NCBI RefSeq assembly: GCF_000521465.1
Contig: NZ_BAVR01000017.1
Location: 1-59,301 of the forward strand
Direction of reading: 5' to 3'
Source of the DNA: Acetivibrio straminisolvens JCM 21531
GTDB taxonomy: Bacteria > Bacillota > Clostridia > Acetivibrionales > Acetivibrionaceae
DNA: 59,301 nucleotides
This document shows, in pieces, positions 19,624 through 29,949 of this stretch. Below the pieces are notes generated by a model. The model saw only the letters and a program-made list of their open reading frames with translations, searched no databases and had not been told where the DNA came from. The position numbers were made by a program, and so were the translations under genes. Within the stretch, counting starts at the first letter, position 1, and every line of letters begins with the position of its first letter.

Positions 19624-20540
19624 AGGTGTTGCTTTCTGAAGTATTCTATTACCTTTTCAACATGAGTATATCGGCGTCTGTTGTGGGTGTTATTGTTTTA
19701 CTCTTAGGAAAGATAAAAAAGTTACCGCGGCGTTTGGTACATATATTATGGGTGATTCCTTTTCTTAGAATGTGGATTCCGGTTGGAATTCCAAGCAAAT
19801 ATAGTTTGATGACGGTGATTTCAAAGTTTTTTACTACTAGGAGTGTGGTTTTATATGATGGAGCTTTGAATTTTACCTTTGCAAACTATATTATGGCTGC
19901 AGATAATTACTTTCCGATTACTTACAAGGTGAATATGATTGAAAGCTTAATCGGTATTGCAGCGATAGTTTGGATTATTGTCGCTATTGCTCTGGTTTTA
20001 GTTTTCTCAATACTTTACGTTGTTACAAAATCTGAATTAAAAGATGCCGGTCTTTTACGGGATAATATTTATGTTTCGGATAAAATAACCTCGCCTGCAA
20101 TATACGGTGTTTTCCGTCCGAAGATTATTGTGCCGAAAAGTTATGAGTTACGGGATTTGCATTACGTTGTAGCCCATGAATCGGCTCATATTCGCCGTAA
20201 GGATAATTTGTGGCGTGTCATTGCCGTTATTTCCGCTTCTATTCATTGGTTTAATCCTTTCGTTTGGTTGTTCTTAAAAAAGTTTTTGGAAGATACGGAA
20301 CTTGCCTGTGATGAGAAAGTGCTGGCAGACTGTGGAGAAGATGAGAAAAAGGCTTATGCACTGGCTCTTGTTGATTGTGCGGAAAGCACAAATGTTTTTG
20401 TCTCACCGTTTGGTGGGGCAAAGATACGGGTGCGCATCGACCGCATTCTGTCCTATAAAAAGCTGTCAATCATTTCGGTTGTAAGTTTTATAGTATTTGC
20501 TGCTGCAATCGGATATGTGCTTCTGACAAATGCTTCTTAA
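19620..20540 (+). CDS. M56-family (BlaR1-like) membrane metallopeptidase without sensor domain
   Basis: 306 residues. Several N-terminal membrane helices, then the cytosolic zinc-protease motif HESAH (about residues 186-190) with a downstream ELACDE that supplies the third ligand region, and a last membrane helix at the C-terminus. The family cleaves BlaI-type repressors. BlaR1 itself is about 600 residues with an extracellular penicillin-binding sensor; here the protein ends after the final helix, so it lacks that sensor. GTG start overlaps the blaI-type stop. It should work with the upstream repressor; the signal is unknown and may come from the following envelope proteins. Confidence 0.88.
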   Translation: MKVLLSEVFYYLFNMSISASVVGVIVLLLGKIKKLPRRLVHILWVIPFLRMWIPVGIPSKYSLMTVISKFFTTRSVVLYDGALNFTFANYIMAADNYFPITYKVNMIESLIGIAAIVWIIVAIALVLVFSILYVVTKSELKDAGLLRDNIYVSDKITSPAIYGVFRPKIIVPKSYELRDLHYVVAHESAHIRRKDNLWRVIAVISASIHWFNPFVWLFLKKFLEDTELACDEKVLADCGEDEKKAYALALVDCAESTNVFVSPFGGAKIRVRIDRILSYKKLSIISVVSFIVFAAAIGYVLLTNAS

Positions 20541-20554
20541 AAAGGGGGGAGGAT

Positions 20555-21163
20555 ATGAAAAGAATCCTTTATACTTGCTGCGCCGTAGTGTTTTTTATTC
20601 TTATGCTGTCCGGTTGCGACAAAGCGGAACTATTGCCCGATGAATGGAAGGAGCTGAAATATGTAGCCGACAGTTTTACATTGAAGGATGCAAAACGTGA
20701 GGGTTATGTCGTGATAGAGGACGGTGATGCAACTTGCGGACAAGAAGCGTGGCAGAATTTTGTTGATTTGTCCTCGAAGAAAATACCTTGCAAAATCCGG
20801 GTTGTTCACTATTACACAATCGGAGACCCGTCGGATTACGATCCGGAATATTATGAGAGCATAAAAGATGATTATCCGATGATGTTTATCTTAGAAGTTG
20901 ATTATAACGGGGAAACATTTCGTGTGGTCCACTACGAAAAGGAAAAATTGCATGCGTCGGAATATAAATATCTTGTAAAGTACGAGGGAGAATCCGAAAA
21001 TCCCTATTCTACTTTTACTTCGTTTGCAAGATATGTGCTGGTAAATGATGATAAAGTGACTTGGGACGATATTATGCATGGAGTTACCAGTTCCAGGCTG
21101 GAGGATTATATTCCGTTCAGAGAAATATATGCTGATTTGGTTTATAAGGAGGGGTATAAATGA
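20555..21163 (+). CDS. Putative lipoprotein of unknown function
   Basis: 202 residues with a lipoprotein signal (hydrophobic stretch then LSGC, Cys at about residue 22), so it is probably anchored outside the membrane. I do not recognise a domain in the body. AGGGGGGAGG precedes the ATG. It lies 14 bases behind the M56 gene, and its stop overlaps the next gene by four bases (ATGA), so it is part of the same operon. Its place in a BlaI/M56 cassette suggests it is either the induced product or the accessory sensor; this is inference. Confidence 0.75.
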   Translation: MKRILYTCCAVVFFILMLSGCDKAELLPDEWKELKYVADSFTLKDAKREGYVVIEDGDATCGQEAWQNFVDLSSKKIPCKIRVVHYYTIGDPSDYDPEYYESIKDDYPMMFILEVDYNGETFRVVHYEKEKLHASEYKYLVKYEGESENPYSTFTSFARYVLVNDDKVTWDDIMHGVTSSRLEDYIPFREIYADLVYKEGYK

Positions 21164-22121
21164 CTCAATTTAAAAAGTTTTATCTGTTTTCTGTGATTGG
21201 AGTGTTAATTGCATCGATTTATCCATTTTTATGGGGTTGAAAGTTATTGATGATATGGTACGGGACGGAACGGTTTTGGCAGAAAACTATCCTAAGTACA
21301 TAATACCGTATACACCAATTAGTTTGGCAATTATAGTTGCTGTTTTATTATTACCGGTTATGATGAAGTATGCCAAAAAGTTTGCATTGGCAGTAGCTAC
21401 AGCAATATCTCTTCTGGTCTTCTTTGTATCGGAACTTTTGCTCGAGAATATGGTCATTGTTACAGATACTATTAAGACAACTCTTGAAAGCTGGCAAATG
21501 TTTATGTGCTATGTACCGCCGGAAAACTTTAAGACAAGGACATGGAGGCCGGTTGATGTGCTCATTGGAGATTACAGTCCGGCATTTAAAATTCACTTTT
21601 ATGCTATTTCAGTAGTTCTAATATTTGCTCTTGTAAACTGTTTTTATGGTTTTGCCCAAATGATTATTACAAAGAATAAAAGTAGGCTAAAGGCGTTGGT
21701 TATTCAGTCGGTATTGACTGCTTTATTTCTGGGACTATGCATTTTTGCATGTTTTACTGCATTTTTCAGGGATGGAGAAATTACGGTATCTGCAATTTCT
21801 GCGGTGCTTATGAGCTTGTTCTTTGTTGTGTTTGGCGTGACAGCAGGCGTATATGCCGGTTCGTTTCTGCTTGGGAAGAAGAAAACGCTTTCGGTATTGC
21901 TTCCATCGTTTGTAGCATCAGCTGTTACAATTGTTATGTATATCGGTGAGATGGTGCTTTTAAGTGGGCATTTGTACCGTTTTGGCTCCGGATTTTTATT
22001 TGATGGCTTGCCGGGTATTGTACTTGCGCCGGTAGATATTTTGGTTATTGCGGCATCGGGATGTATAAATGCTGCTATATGCAATGTTTTCAGTAAGCAA
22101 AATAAGAACTTTGAAGTTTGA
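21160..22121 (+). CDS. Integral membrane protein of unknown function (one frameshift near 21226-21230)
   Basis: Restored product of about 320 residues with roughly seven to eight hydrophobic helices. The ATG at 21160 overlaps the lipoprotein stop. It reads 26 codons to a TGA; adding one T to the run at 21226-21230 joins it to the long frame that begins FMGLKVIDDM. No family motif was recognised. It is the last member of the BlaI-M56-lipoprotein operon. Without the repair it would be annotated from 21231 and lose its first membrane helix. Confidence 0.7.
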
Positions 22122-22615
22122 GTACGAGTTGGTTAGATGGAAAAATATTTGATATCTAATCGATGAAAATAGCACATGTTGATAGCAAAAGAAGATATAA
22201 ACATAATTGATTTTGGTTGATTTTTACTAAAAAAACTGTAAGCTTGTCGTAGGCAAAAGTATTGGGACAGGAGTGAAGTTAATAATTAAAAAAGTGCAGG
22301 AATTGCCTGTACTAAGAAAGGTTAAATGAAATATATGCAAAAAGGCAGGAAAGGCAGAGTGGTAGAAAATGATGAAATGAGCAAAGAGTTTAAAAATTTC
22401 ACCTGAAACCGTTAATACTATTCTTAGGTTGTTGTATAATGGCGTTAAATATTAGTGTGGTGTTTTAAACTTTGTTAACTAAGTCTTTATTTTAAACAAT
22501 GCTTTATCAAGAAAAATATGAATTTAAAATCCGCTTATGTTGTTTATAGGCATAGGTGGATTTTTATGTCAGCAAATAATACCAACAAAGTGCAAATAAT
22601 AGAAAATCAAAGATA
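22122..22615. other. Intergenic region with a possible decayed fragment
   Basis: About 490 bases with no intact gene. In one frame around 22383-22460 the translation AKSLKISPETVNTILRLLY looks like part of a helix-turn-helix, without a start or a stop-free upstream region. It may be the remnant of a lost regulator, or chance. Confidence 0.3.
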
Positions 22616-22676
22616 TTGACAAGAGGGGGTAAAAAAGGTTATACTTAAGTTAGTTAAGTAAGTAAATTAAGTAAGT
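22616..22676 (+). promoter_or_regulatory. Promoter and putative ROK operator of the polyol dehydrogenase gene
   Basis: TTGACA (22616-22621) and TATACT (22640-22645) are spaced by 18 bases. Immediately downstream are three direct repeats of TTAAGTWAG (22646-22654, 22655-22663, 22668-22676), overlapping a TTAGTTAA element (22650-22657). The same TTAGTTAAGT core follows the promoter at 26103-26132. TTAGTT/AACTAA half-sites are those of ROK-family XylR operators. Confidence 0.75.
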
Positions 22677-22690
22677 CAGGGGGCATGTTT

Positions 22691-23723
22691 ATGTTGCAAT
22701 CGGTAATGGTATCTCCCGGAAAGATTGAGTTCCGCGAAGTGGAAAAACCGGAATTAAAATCAGGTCAAGTACTTATAAAGGTTATGAGAATTGGCATCTG
22801 TGGTTCGGATATTCATGTAAATCATGGCAAACATCCTTTCACAAAGTATCCGGTAACTCAGGGTCATGAAGTAAGTGGAAAAATCGTTGAAGTTGCAAAA
22901 GGTGTGGAACATCTGAAAGTTGGCCAGAAAGTGACTATAGAGCCGCAGGTTGTATGCGGTAAATGCCATCCGTGCCGTACAGGGAAATATAACCTTTGTG
23001 AAGAACTAAAAGTTATGGGATTCCAGACCGTTGGAGCAGGCAGTGAATACTTTGCTATTGATGCTAAAAATGTAACACCTGTCCCTGACCATCTTTCCTA
23101 TGACGAGGCAGCAATGATTGAACCTTTAGCTGTTACCGTTCATGCGGCGAACAGAGTTGGTGATGTTAAAGATAAGGACATTGTGGTGATTGGCGCAGGT
23201 CCAATAGGAATCTTGCTTGTACAGACCCTGAAAGCAAAGGGTGCAAGGAAGGTTATGGTGACAGATATAAGCTGTTACCGTTTGGAATTAGCGCTAAAAT
23301 GCGGCGCTGATTTTGCAGTCAATACCAAAAATGAGGATTTCGCAGAAGCTGTGCTCCGTTGTTTTGGACCTGACAAAGCCGACATTATATATGACTGCGC
23401 TGGGAATAATATAACAATAGGCCAAGCCATACGCCATTCCCGTAAGGAAGCATAATTGTACTGGTTGCAGTATTTGAGAATATGGCAACGGTTGACCTTG
23501 CAACGCTTAATGACAAGGAGTTGGATTTGAATACAACAATGATGTATCGCCATGAGGACTATTTGGAAGCCATTGAGCTTGTTGAGGCGGGCAAAGTGAG
23601 CTTAACTCCATTGATGAGCCGGCATTTTGCTTCAAGGACTGGGAAAAGGCTTATGAGTACATTGACAATAATCGTGAAACTACTATGAAAGTTCTAGTTG
23701 ATGTTAATAATGATGAGGATTAG
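22691..23723 (+). CDS. Zinc-dependent polyol (sorbitol-type) dehydrogenase (two frameshifts near 23444 and 23631)
   Basis: Restored product of about 344 residues, medium-chain dehydrogenase family. GICGSDIHVN and GHEVSGKI are the catalytic-zinc motifs, CGKCHPCRTGKYNLCE carries the structural-zinc cysteines, and VIGAGPIGIL the NAD site. This subgroup oxidises sugar alcohols such as sorbitol or idonate to ketoses; the substrate here is not known. The frame breaks in AAGG near 23444 (one A missing) and in TTC near 23631 (one T missing), and the true end is at 23723. The ATG at 22691 has AGGGGG 8 bases away, better than the ATG at 22685. It is followed by the PfkB kinase after 45 bases. Confidence 0.88.
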
Positions 23724-23768
23724 AATTAATTTGAATAAAAAATTAATTAAATAATTGGGTGGGAATTT

Positions 23769-24740
23769 ATGCTTGATGTGATTGCGGTTGGAGAATTGCT
23801 GATAGATTTCTTGCCCGCTGGTACGAATGAAAATGGATTGCCTCTTTTTTCATCAAATCCTGGCGGTGCTCCGGCGAATGTTCTTGCAATGCTTTCAAAA
23901 CTGGGCGCAAAAACCGCCTTTATCGGAAAAGTAGGAAAAGACGGTTTTGGGCAGTTCTTAAAAGCAACTCTTGATAATGCCGGAATCGATACAACCAACC
24001 TCTTGATGAGTTCAAAGGAAATGACGACTTTGGCGTTTGTTCATCTGGATAAGAAGGGTGACAGATCCTTTAGTTTTTATCGAAAGCATTGTGCTGATGT
24101 CAGTTTGGATGTAGGTGAAATTAATAAAGATTTATTAAAAACATGTCGTTTTTTGCACTTTGGAGCTGTCTCTTTAACTGATGAGCCGAGCCGTACTGCG
24201 ACTTTAGAGGCTGCAAGAATTGCAAAAGAAGCCGGGGCGATAATCTCATATGACCCGAATTACCGTCCGGCGTTGTGGAGTGATGAACAAGAAGCATGCA
24301 AATACATGTTAAAAGCAATGGAATATGCCGATTTGGTGAAAGTTAGTGAAGATGAACTTTTTCTTTTGACCCAAAGCAGGGATTTTTTCCAGGGGGCAGG
24401 CAAACTGCTTGGCCTCGGTCCGTCAGTCATCTTTGTTACTTGCGGCGAAAAAGGCTCTTACGTTTTTACTAAAGCTTGTCATGCCTGCCATGGCGGATAC
24501 AATGTAAAAACAGTTGATACTACAGGAGCTGGAGATGCGTTTGTGGGAGCCATGCTATGGCAGCTAAAAGATATGTCGTTGGAAGAGATATCCAAGACAT
24601 GCTCGCAGCAATGGGAAAACTTTCTGGCGTTTTCAAATGCTGCCGGTGCCATTGTAACTACTAAAAAAGGCGCAATTCCTGCAATGCCTGATTTAGGTAC
24701 GATAGATACTTTTGTAAGAGAAGCGTCCAATGGGAAGTAA
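23769..24740 (+). CDS. PfkB-family carbohydrate kinase, probable fructokinase
   Basis: 323 residues, intact. NPGGAPANV near the N-terminus and the C-terminal DTTGAGDAF signature (with catalytic Asp and anion hole) define the PfkB/ribokinase fold. The best fit is fructokinase, phosphorylating D-fructose with ATP, as reported for the equivalent locus in C. thermocellum to my recollection. GGGTGGGA precedes the ATG. It sits between a polyol-type dehydrogenase and a ROK regulator, so it can phosphorylate the ketose made by the dehydrogenase or brought in by the transporter. The ROK gene follows 55 bases later. Confidence 0.88.
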   Translation: MLDVIAVGELLIDFLPAGTNENGLPLFSSNPGGAPANVLAMLSKLGAKTAFIGKVGKDGFGQFLKATLDNAGIDTTNLLMSSKEMTTLAFVHLDKKGDRSFSFYRKHCADVSLDVGEINKDLLKTCRFLHFGAVSLTDEPSRTATLEAARIAKEAGAIISYDPNYRPALWSDEQEACKYMLKAMEYADLVKVSEDELFLLTQSRDFFQGAGKLLGLGPSVIFVTCGEKGSYVFTKACHACHGGYNVKTVDTTGAGDAFVGAMLWQLKDMSLEEISKTCSQQWENFLAFSNAAGAIVTTKKGAIPAMPDLGTIDTFVREASNGK

Positions 24741-24795
24741 AAAAATGAAATATGTGCCTTGTTTGCTGGTGTAAATACAGGAAGGGAGGGGTAAA

Positions 24796-26008
24796 ATGAG
24801 CAAGTTTACAAAGCTTGATTTAAACAGTGTAACTACCAACAATAGAATAAATGTCTTCAATTGCATTCTTGAAGGAAATAAAATAAACAGGGCTGTTATT
24901 GCAAAGAAGTAGGTCTGAGCATTCCGGCGGTCATGTCCATTACTGAGGATTTGATTGATAAAGGCATTATCTACGCTGTTGGAAAAGGTGAATCTAGCGG
25001 TGGGAAACGCCCTGAATTGCTTGCGGTAGTACCGGACAGGTTTTTCTTTATCGGAGTGGATATAGGAAGAACATCTGTCAGAGTAGTTGTGATGAACAAC
25101 TGCAGGGATATTATTTACAAAGTAAGCAAGCCCACGGAATCGGTGGAACCTGAAGAATTAATAGGTCAGATAACCGAGATGACTATAAGCAGCATAAACG
25201 AATCCAAATTACCCCATGACAGAGTTGTTGGCATAGGTGTTGCAATGCCCGGTTTAATTGAGAGAGGTACCGGCAGGGTACTGTTTAGCCCGAACTTTGG
25301 ATGGAATGATATTCCTTTGCAAGATGAGCTTAAAAAGAGACTTCCTTTCAATGTGTTGGTTGAAAATGCAAACCGTGCCCTGGTTATAGGGAGATAAAGA
25401 ATATGCAGCCCAATTCTACATCTTGTATTATTGGGGTAAACCTTGCATACGGTATCGGATCGGCAATAGTTTTGCCAAACGGTTTATATTATGGAGTAAG
25501 TGGAACAAGTGGCGAAATTGGCCATATTATTGTTGAAAATCACGGTTCGTATTGCTCGTGCGGCAATTATGGATGTATTGAGTCCATTGCAAGCGGTGAA
25601 GCAATAGCACGCCAAGCTCGTATTGCAATTGCGAATAAAATACAAACCAGCATTGTGGAAAAATGCGATGGTGATTTGAAGAAGCTTGAAGCCAAAATGG
25701 TTTTTGATGCCGCAAAAGAAGGTGATAACTTGGCTGAATCCATAGTCAAAAAGGCGGCTGATTATATAGGCAAAGGCTTGGCAATTGCCATAAACATGCT
25801 TGACCCTGAGCAAATCATTTTGTGCGGCGGTTTAACGCTAAATGGAGACTTCTTTATAGACATGATTAAAAAAGCTGTATCCAAGTATCAGATGCGTTAT
25901 GCCGGGGGAAATGTTAAAATTGTTGTTGGTAAGAGTGGACTTTTTGCTACTGCCATAGGCGGTGCATGGATTGTAGTAAATAATATTGACTTTTTGTCAA
26001 ATAACTAA
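24796..26008 (+). CDS. ROK-family transcriptional regulator (two frameshifts near 24904 and 25390)
   Basis: Restored product of about 404 residues. The N-terminal winged helix reads across a break near 24904 (one A missing) as INRAVIAKEVGLSIPAVMS. The sugar-kinase-like ROK domain follows: FIGVDIGRTSVRVV, then a break in GGG near 25390, then GTSGEIGHI and the zinc motif CSCGNYGCIE. ROK repressors of the XylR/NagC type release DNA when a sugar binds. From memory, deletion of the C. thermocellum DSM 1313 orthologue (Clo1313_1831) raised fructokinase activity and allowed growth on fructose and glucose. GGGAGGGG precedes the ATG. Since neighbours carry the same kind of break, the frameshifts are probably sequencing errors and not an evolved loss. 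Confidence 0.9.
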
Positions 26009-26331
26009 GTACTTACACAAATGAATTTTATTATAAATTTTATTATATATTTTTTTGCGTCCAATCTGTTTTGTGCCTAAATATCTAAATTCAAAATAGC
26101 CATTGACTTTATGTAAACAAAGGGGATATAATAAAGTTATAGTTAGTTAAGTTAACTAAGTAATTACCCTCTTAGCAAATACTCATAATCATTTTTATCC
26201 TTTGCATAAAAAAGTCAGATATCAATTCAAAAATTATACTCTAATTATATTCTTACAGGAAATACTTAATATAGACCGCTTATTGGCAGATGAAAACTAT
26301 GGTGAAGTTGGTTAACCGAGGAGGAGCGTAC
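26009..26331. promoter_or_regulatory. Intergenic region between the ROK gene and the transporter operon
   Basis: 323 bases with no gene. It holds the promoter and operator described at 26103-26159 and an AT-rich leader of about 170 bases before the transporter start. Confidence 0.6.
26103..26159 (+). promoter_or_regulatory. Promoter and palindromic operator of the RbsABC-type transporter operon
   Basis: TTGACT (26103-26108) and TATAAT (26127-26132) are spaced by 18 bases. Ten bases downstream lies the palindrome TTAGTTAAGTTAACTAA (26143-26159), perfect apart from its central base. The left half matches the element after the promoter at 22616-22645. It lies where a repressor would block transcription. 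The ROK protein encoded just upstream is the natural candidate. Confidence 0.8.
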
Positions 26332-27828
26332 ATGAATAATGCTTTACTGTTGGAAGTTAAAAGTCTCTCGAAAGTATTTCCGGGGACACGGGCACTAAAT
26401 AGTGTTAGCCTTGAAGTAAGAAAGGGTGAGGTACACGGTTTGTGCGGAGAAAATGGAGCCGGGAAAAGTACTTTAATGAATATTGTTGGTGGAGTTTTTC
26501 CTGCAACTGAAGGCATTATGAAATTTGACGGTAAAGTTTTCAATCCCAAAAATCCAAAGGACTCTCAAGATGCCGGAATAGGTTTTGTTCACCAGGAGCT
26601 TTGTTTGTGTCCGCATCTTTCCGCTGCTGAGAACATCTTTATTGGGAGACTGCCAAGCAAAGGCGGTAAAATCGATTTAAAAACTTTATGAAGACGCCGA
26701 TGAGATACTCCGAACTTTGGATGCCAATTTCAGCAGCAAAACTCTTGTGAGTAATTTAACAGTCAGTGAACAGCAACTGGTTGAAATAGCAAAATCTATT
26801 TCCCTTAATTGTAAGCTCCTTATTTTGGATGAGCCTACCAGTTCCTTGACTGACAAGGAAACCGCAAAACTGTTTCAGGTGGTCAAAGACCTTAAGAAAA
26901 AAGGCATATCGACGCTGTTTATATCTCATCGCATGAAAGAAGTGTTTGAAATATGCGACCGGGTCACGGTTTTAAAGGATGGAGCGTATGTTGGCTGCAT
27001 GAATGTTTCCGAAATTGCGCATGAAGATGTAATAAGAGCAATGGTAGGACGTGACCTTGGTGAGCTTTATCCGGATAAGGCTTCAAAAATTGAGGAAGAT
27101 AGCTATATTATTAAGGTCGAAAATTTAAGCGGGAATGGATTTGATAACGTAAGCTTTACATTAAGAAAAGGAGAAATTCTAGGTTTTGCAGGCTTGGTAG
27201 GAGCAGGCCGCAGCGAGGTAATGAGAGGATTATGTGCAATAGACCTATACGGAACGGGGAGATTTATCTAAATGGTGAAAAACAAAAGTTCAAACGTTAT
27301 AGGGATGCAGTAAAAAGGGGAATTTGCTATCTTACGGAGGACAGAAAAAATTCGGGTTTGTTTTTGCATATGAGCATAGCAAAAAATATCAGCAGTGCAA
27401 ACCTTGAAGCTGTTTCAAAACGCGGATGGATCATAAAAAAACGTGAGTACAGTTTGTCAGACAAATATGTTAAGGCATTGTCAATAAAAATTCCGGGATT
27501 GTCATATCCTATCAGTAATTTGTCCGGCGGCAATCAACAAAAATGCCTGATTGGGAAATGGCTTTCAACAAATCCCAAAGTGATAATTATGGATGAGCCT
27601 ACAAGGGGTATTGATGTGGGTGCCAAACGTGAAATTCATAATCTGTTGCGTTCATTAAGCGAACAAGGTGTTGGTGTAATAATTGTTTCCAGTGAATTGC
27701 CGGAAATCATCGGTGTGGCTGACAGAATTGCGGTGATGCATGAAGGAAGACTGGCAGGATTCCTACAGGGAGAACAGGTATCTGAAGAAAATATAATGAA
27801 ATTGGCTTCCGGAGCAAATTTGTCATAG
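26332..27828 (+). CDS. RbsA/MglA-type sugar ABC transporter ATPase (two frameshifts near 26681 and 27244)
   Basis: Restored product of about 498 residues, with two fused nucleotide-binding domains as in ribose/galactose importers. The first domain has Walker A GENGAGKST and Walker B LLILDEPTS; the second has a degenerate A loop (GLVGAGRSEV), the signature LSGGNQQK and VIIMDEPTRGID. This CUT2 architecture normally serves monosaccharides. The breaks are an extra A in the run at 26679-26683 and a missing C near 27244. The ATG at 26332 follows GGAGGAG. The permease starts 12 bases after its stop. Confidence 0.93.
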
Positions 27829-27839
27829 GAGGAAAGACA

Positions 27840-28879
27840 ATGAAAAGCAAAATAACGGGAATAGTAAAAAAGCTATTTTTACAACGCGAAGTAACTGTAT
27901 TTTTAATAATTGGTTTGGTTGTGGCAATTACTTCGATTATTCAACCTAAGTTCTTAAACTCGAACAACATGAGATCAATAGCATTAAGTGTTTCTGTTGA
28001 CGGCTTGTTTGCAATTGGCTTGACTATGGCATTGATTTTAGGTGGAATAGAGCTGAGCGTAGGCAGTGTTGCTGCTATGACATGTGTCATAACGGGTTAC
28101 CTGGCATTGCAGGGTGTTAACATTTGGGTTGCTTGTGTTGTTAGTATTGCAAGTGGTTTGGTTGTAGGTCTTTTCAATGGTTTTATGATTTCAAAAATAG
28201 CTTGCCGCCGTTTATTGTCACATTGGGTATGGAGAATCTTGCACGGGGTATGGCTTATATTATAACAACGGGCTCGCCGCTTTCTGTCTCAGGATATTTA
28301 CCTCAGTCATTCCGCTATTTTGCGACAGGCTCGATTTTTGGAATACCTGTGCTCTTCATAATATTTATAATTATTTCAGCAATTGCATTTATCTTTTTGA
28401 AATATTCGAAAGCATGCAGAAATATATACTATGTCGGCAGCAATGAAAATGCCGCAAGACTTTCAGGTATAAATGTGGACAGAGTGAAAATCGGTGTATA
28501 TGTAACAATTGCATTAATCTCCACATTGGCAGGCATATTGTCATTGGCACGTTTTAATGTTGCAACTCCTGAACTCAGCAAAGGCGCCGAAACCACGGCA
28601 ATTTCTGCGGCTGTTATCGGAGGAACATCAATGACGGGCGGTTCTGGAGGTGTTTTGGGAACCGTTATGGGAATTTTCCTGTTAAAGATAGTTAATTCAG
28701 CACTTGTTATGATGAACATTTCAGTTTACTGGCAGGAGTTTGTGCAAGGCGCAATACTTGTACTGGCTGTTACAATTGACTATCTAAGTCACCGCAAGAG
28801 CGGAAAGGCAAGTTTTATAATGAAATTTTTCGGATTGGACAAATTAACTGCAAAATCACAAGCAAAATCTTCTAAGTGA
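27840..28879 (+). CDS. RbsC-type sugar ABC transporter permease (one frameshift near 28200)
   Basis: Restored product of about 346 residues with about ten membrane helices. GGIELSVGSVAAM near residue 70 is the conserved CUT2 permease segment, and PPFIVTLGM follows the break. Its GNENAARLSGI-like cytosolic loop matches the coupling region of RbsC permeases. The frame breaks at 28200, where one G is missing. GGAGGAAAG precedes the ATG. It forms the membrane channel with the upstream ATPase and the downstream CbpA binding protein. Confidence 0.92.
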
Positions 28880-28898
28880 ATTTAATCTTAAGGATTTT

Positions 28899-28913
28899 AG
28901 TGCATCATGCACT
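28899..28913 (+). other. Perfect short hairpin between permease and binding-protein genes
   Basis: AGTGCA-TCA-TGCACT can form a 6-bp stem with a 3-base loop, 34 bases before the binding-protein ATG. There is no T run, so it is unlikely to be a terminator; stem-loops here often stabilise the more abundant binding-protein transcript. Confidence 0.5.
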
Positions 28914-28947
28914 GAAAGATAATAGCAAAAAATAAGGAGGAAGTCTT

Positions 28948-29913
28948 ATGAAAAAGCTCTTTGCATTAATCCTTGCAGTAACACTGTTGTTTACATTTAC
29001 AGCATGCAATTCAGGTACCGGTGCAGGTGACGGACAAGCAAACGGTTATGTAGGCAATCCTTCAGATGAGTACTACATGGTGACTTTCCTTTCCGGTATA
29101 GACTATTGGAAGTACTGCTTCGAAGGGTTTGAGGACGCAGCAAATGCAATTGGCGTAACCGCAAAATATACCGGGCAGACAGATACTGACGTTGCAGGTC
29201 AAGTTGCAGTACTTGAACAAGTTATTGCTCAAAAACCAAAAGGTATAGCAGTAACCGCAGTTAATTCCACTGCTTTGGCAGATACAATTAATTCAGCTAT
29301 TAAACAAGGTATTTCAGTTGTATGCTTTGACTCTGACTCTCCTACTTCAAACCGTTCCGCATATCTTGGAACCGGTAACTATGCAGCAGGCCAAAAGGCA
29401 GCTGAGTTTTTGGTACCTTTGGTAAACAATAAAGGCAAAATTGCTGTGCTGTATACAGTCGGAGCAGAGAACAGTGAATCCCGTGTTCAGGGGTTTGAAG
29501 ACTGGTGTAAGCAAAATGCTCCTGGAATCTCCCTGGTTAAAGTTAATGATGCGGGTGACACAACTGTTGCTACAGACAACCTCGCTGCTGCATTGCAGGC
29601 AAACGACGATATCGTTGGTGTATTCTGCGTAGACGGTGTTGCAGGTACTGCAGGACCGACAGCAGTTGCAGAATCAAAGAAAGATTTGAGAGTTCTTGCG
29701 TTTGACGTTGACGTAACGGTTCTTGATAAAGTTAAGAGCGGTGAAATTGACGGTACAGTTGCCCAGGGAATGTACAATATGGGTTACTGGAGCATGATGA
29801 TGCTCTATACAGAAGCAAACGGTCTTTCGGACAAGGCTCTTCCGGGTAATCTTGACACAGGTGTTGTAATAGTAACTAAGGATAATGTTGATGAGTACTA
29901 TCCAAAGAAGTAA
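28948..29913 (+). CDS. cbpA: Periplasmic-type sugar-binding lipoprotein CbpA
   Basis: 321 residues, intact. Lipoprotein signal with Cys at residue 20 (FTFTAC), then a type 1 periplasmic binding protein fold of the RbsB class (VTFLSGIDYWK, AVTAVNSTALADTI, VYTVGAENSESRV). C. thermocellum CbpA was named for cello-oligosaccharide binding in vitro, with cellotriose preference as I recall. Yet its transporter is of the ribose/monosaccharide class, and a G148V change was reported to speed growth on fructose. Residue 148 here is glycine, consistent with the wild-type form. The next gene is 36 bases away with no terminator between. Confidence 0.92.
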   Translation: MKKLFALILAVTLLFTFTACNSGTGAGDGQANGYVGNPSDEYYMVTFLSGIDYWKYCFEGFEDAANAIGVTAKYTGQTDTDVAGQVAVLEQVIAQKPKGIAVTAVNSTALADTINSAIKQGISVVCFDSDSPTSNRSAYLGTGNYAAGQKAAEFLVPLVNNKGKIAVLYTVGAENSESRVQGFEDWCKQNAPGISLVKVNDAGDTTVATDNLAAALQANDDIVGVFCVDGVAGTAGPTAVAESKKDLRVLAFDVDVTVLDKVKSGEIDGTVAQGMYNMGYWSMMMLYTEANGLSDKALPGNLDTGVVIVTKDNVDEYYPKK

Positions 29914-29949
29914 AAGTAAAATTAAATCAACATGAAAGGAAAATAGATT

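Noticed and set aside
22383..22460. A small helix-turn-helix gene before the polyol dehydrogenase
   Set aside because: No start and an upstream stop; at most a decayed fragment.
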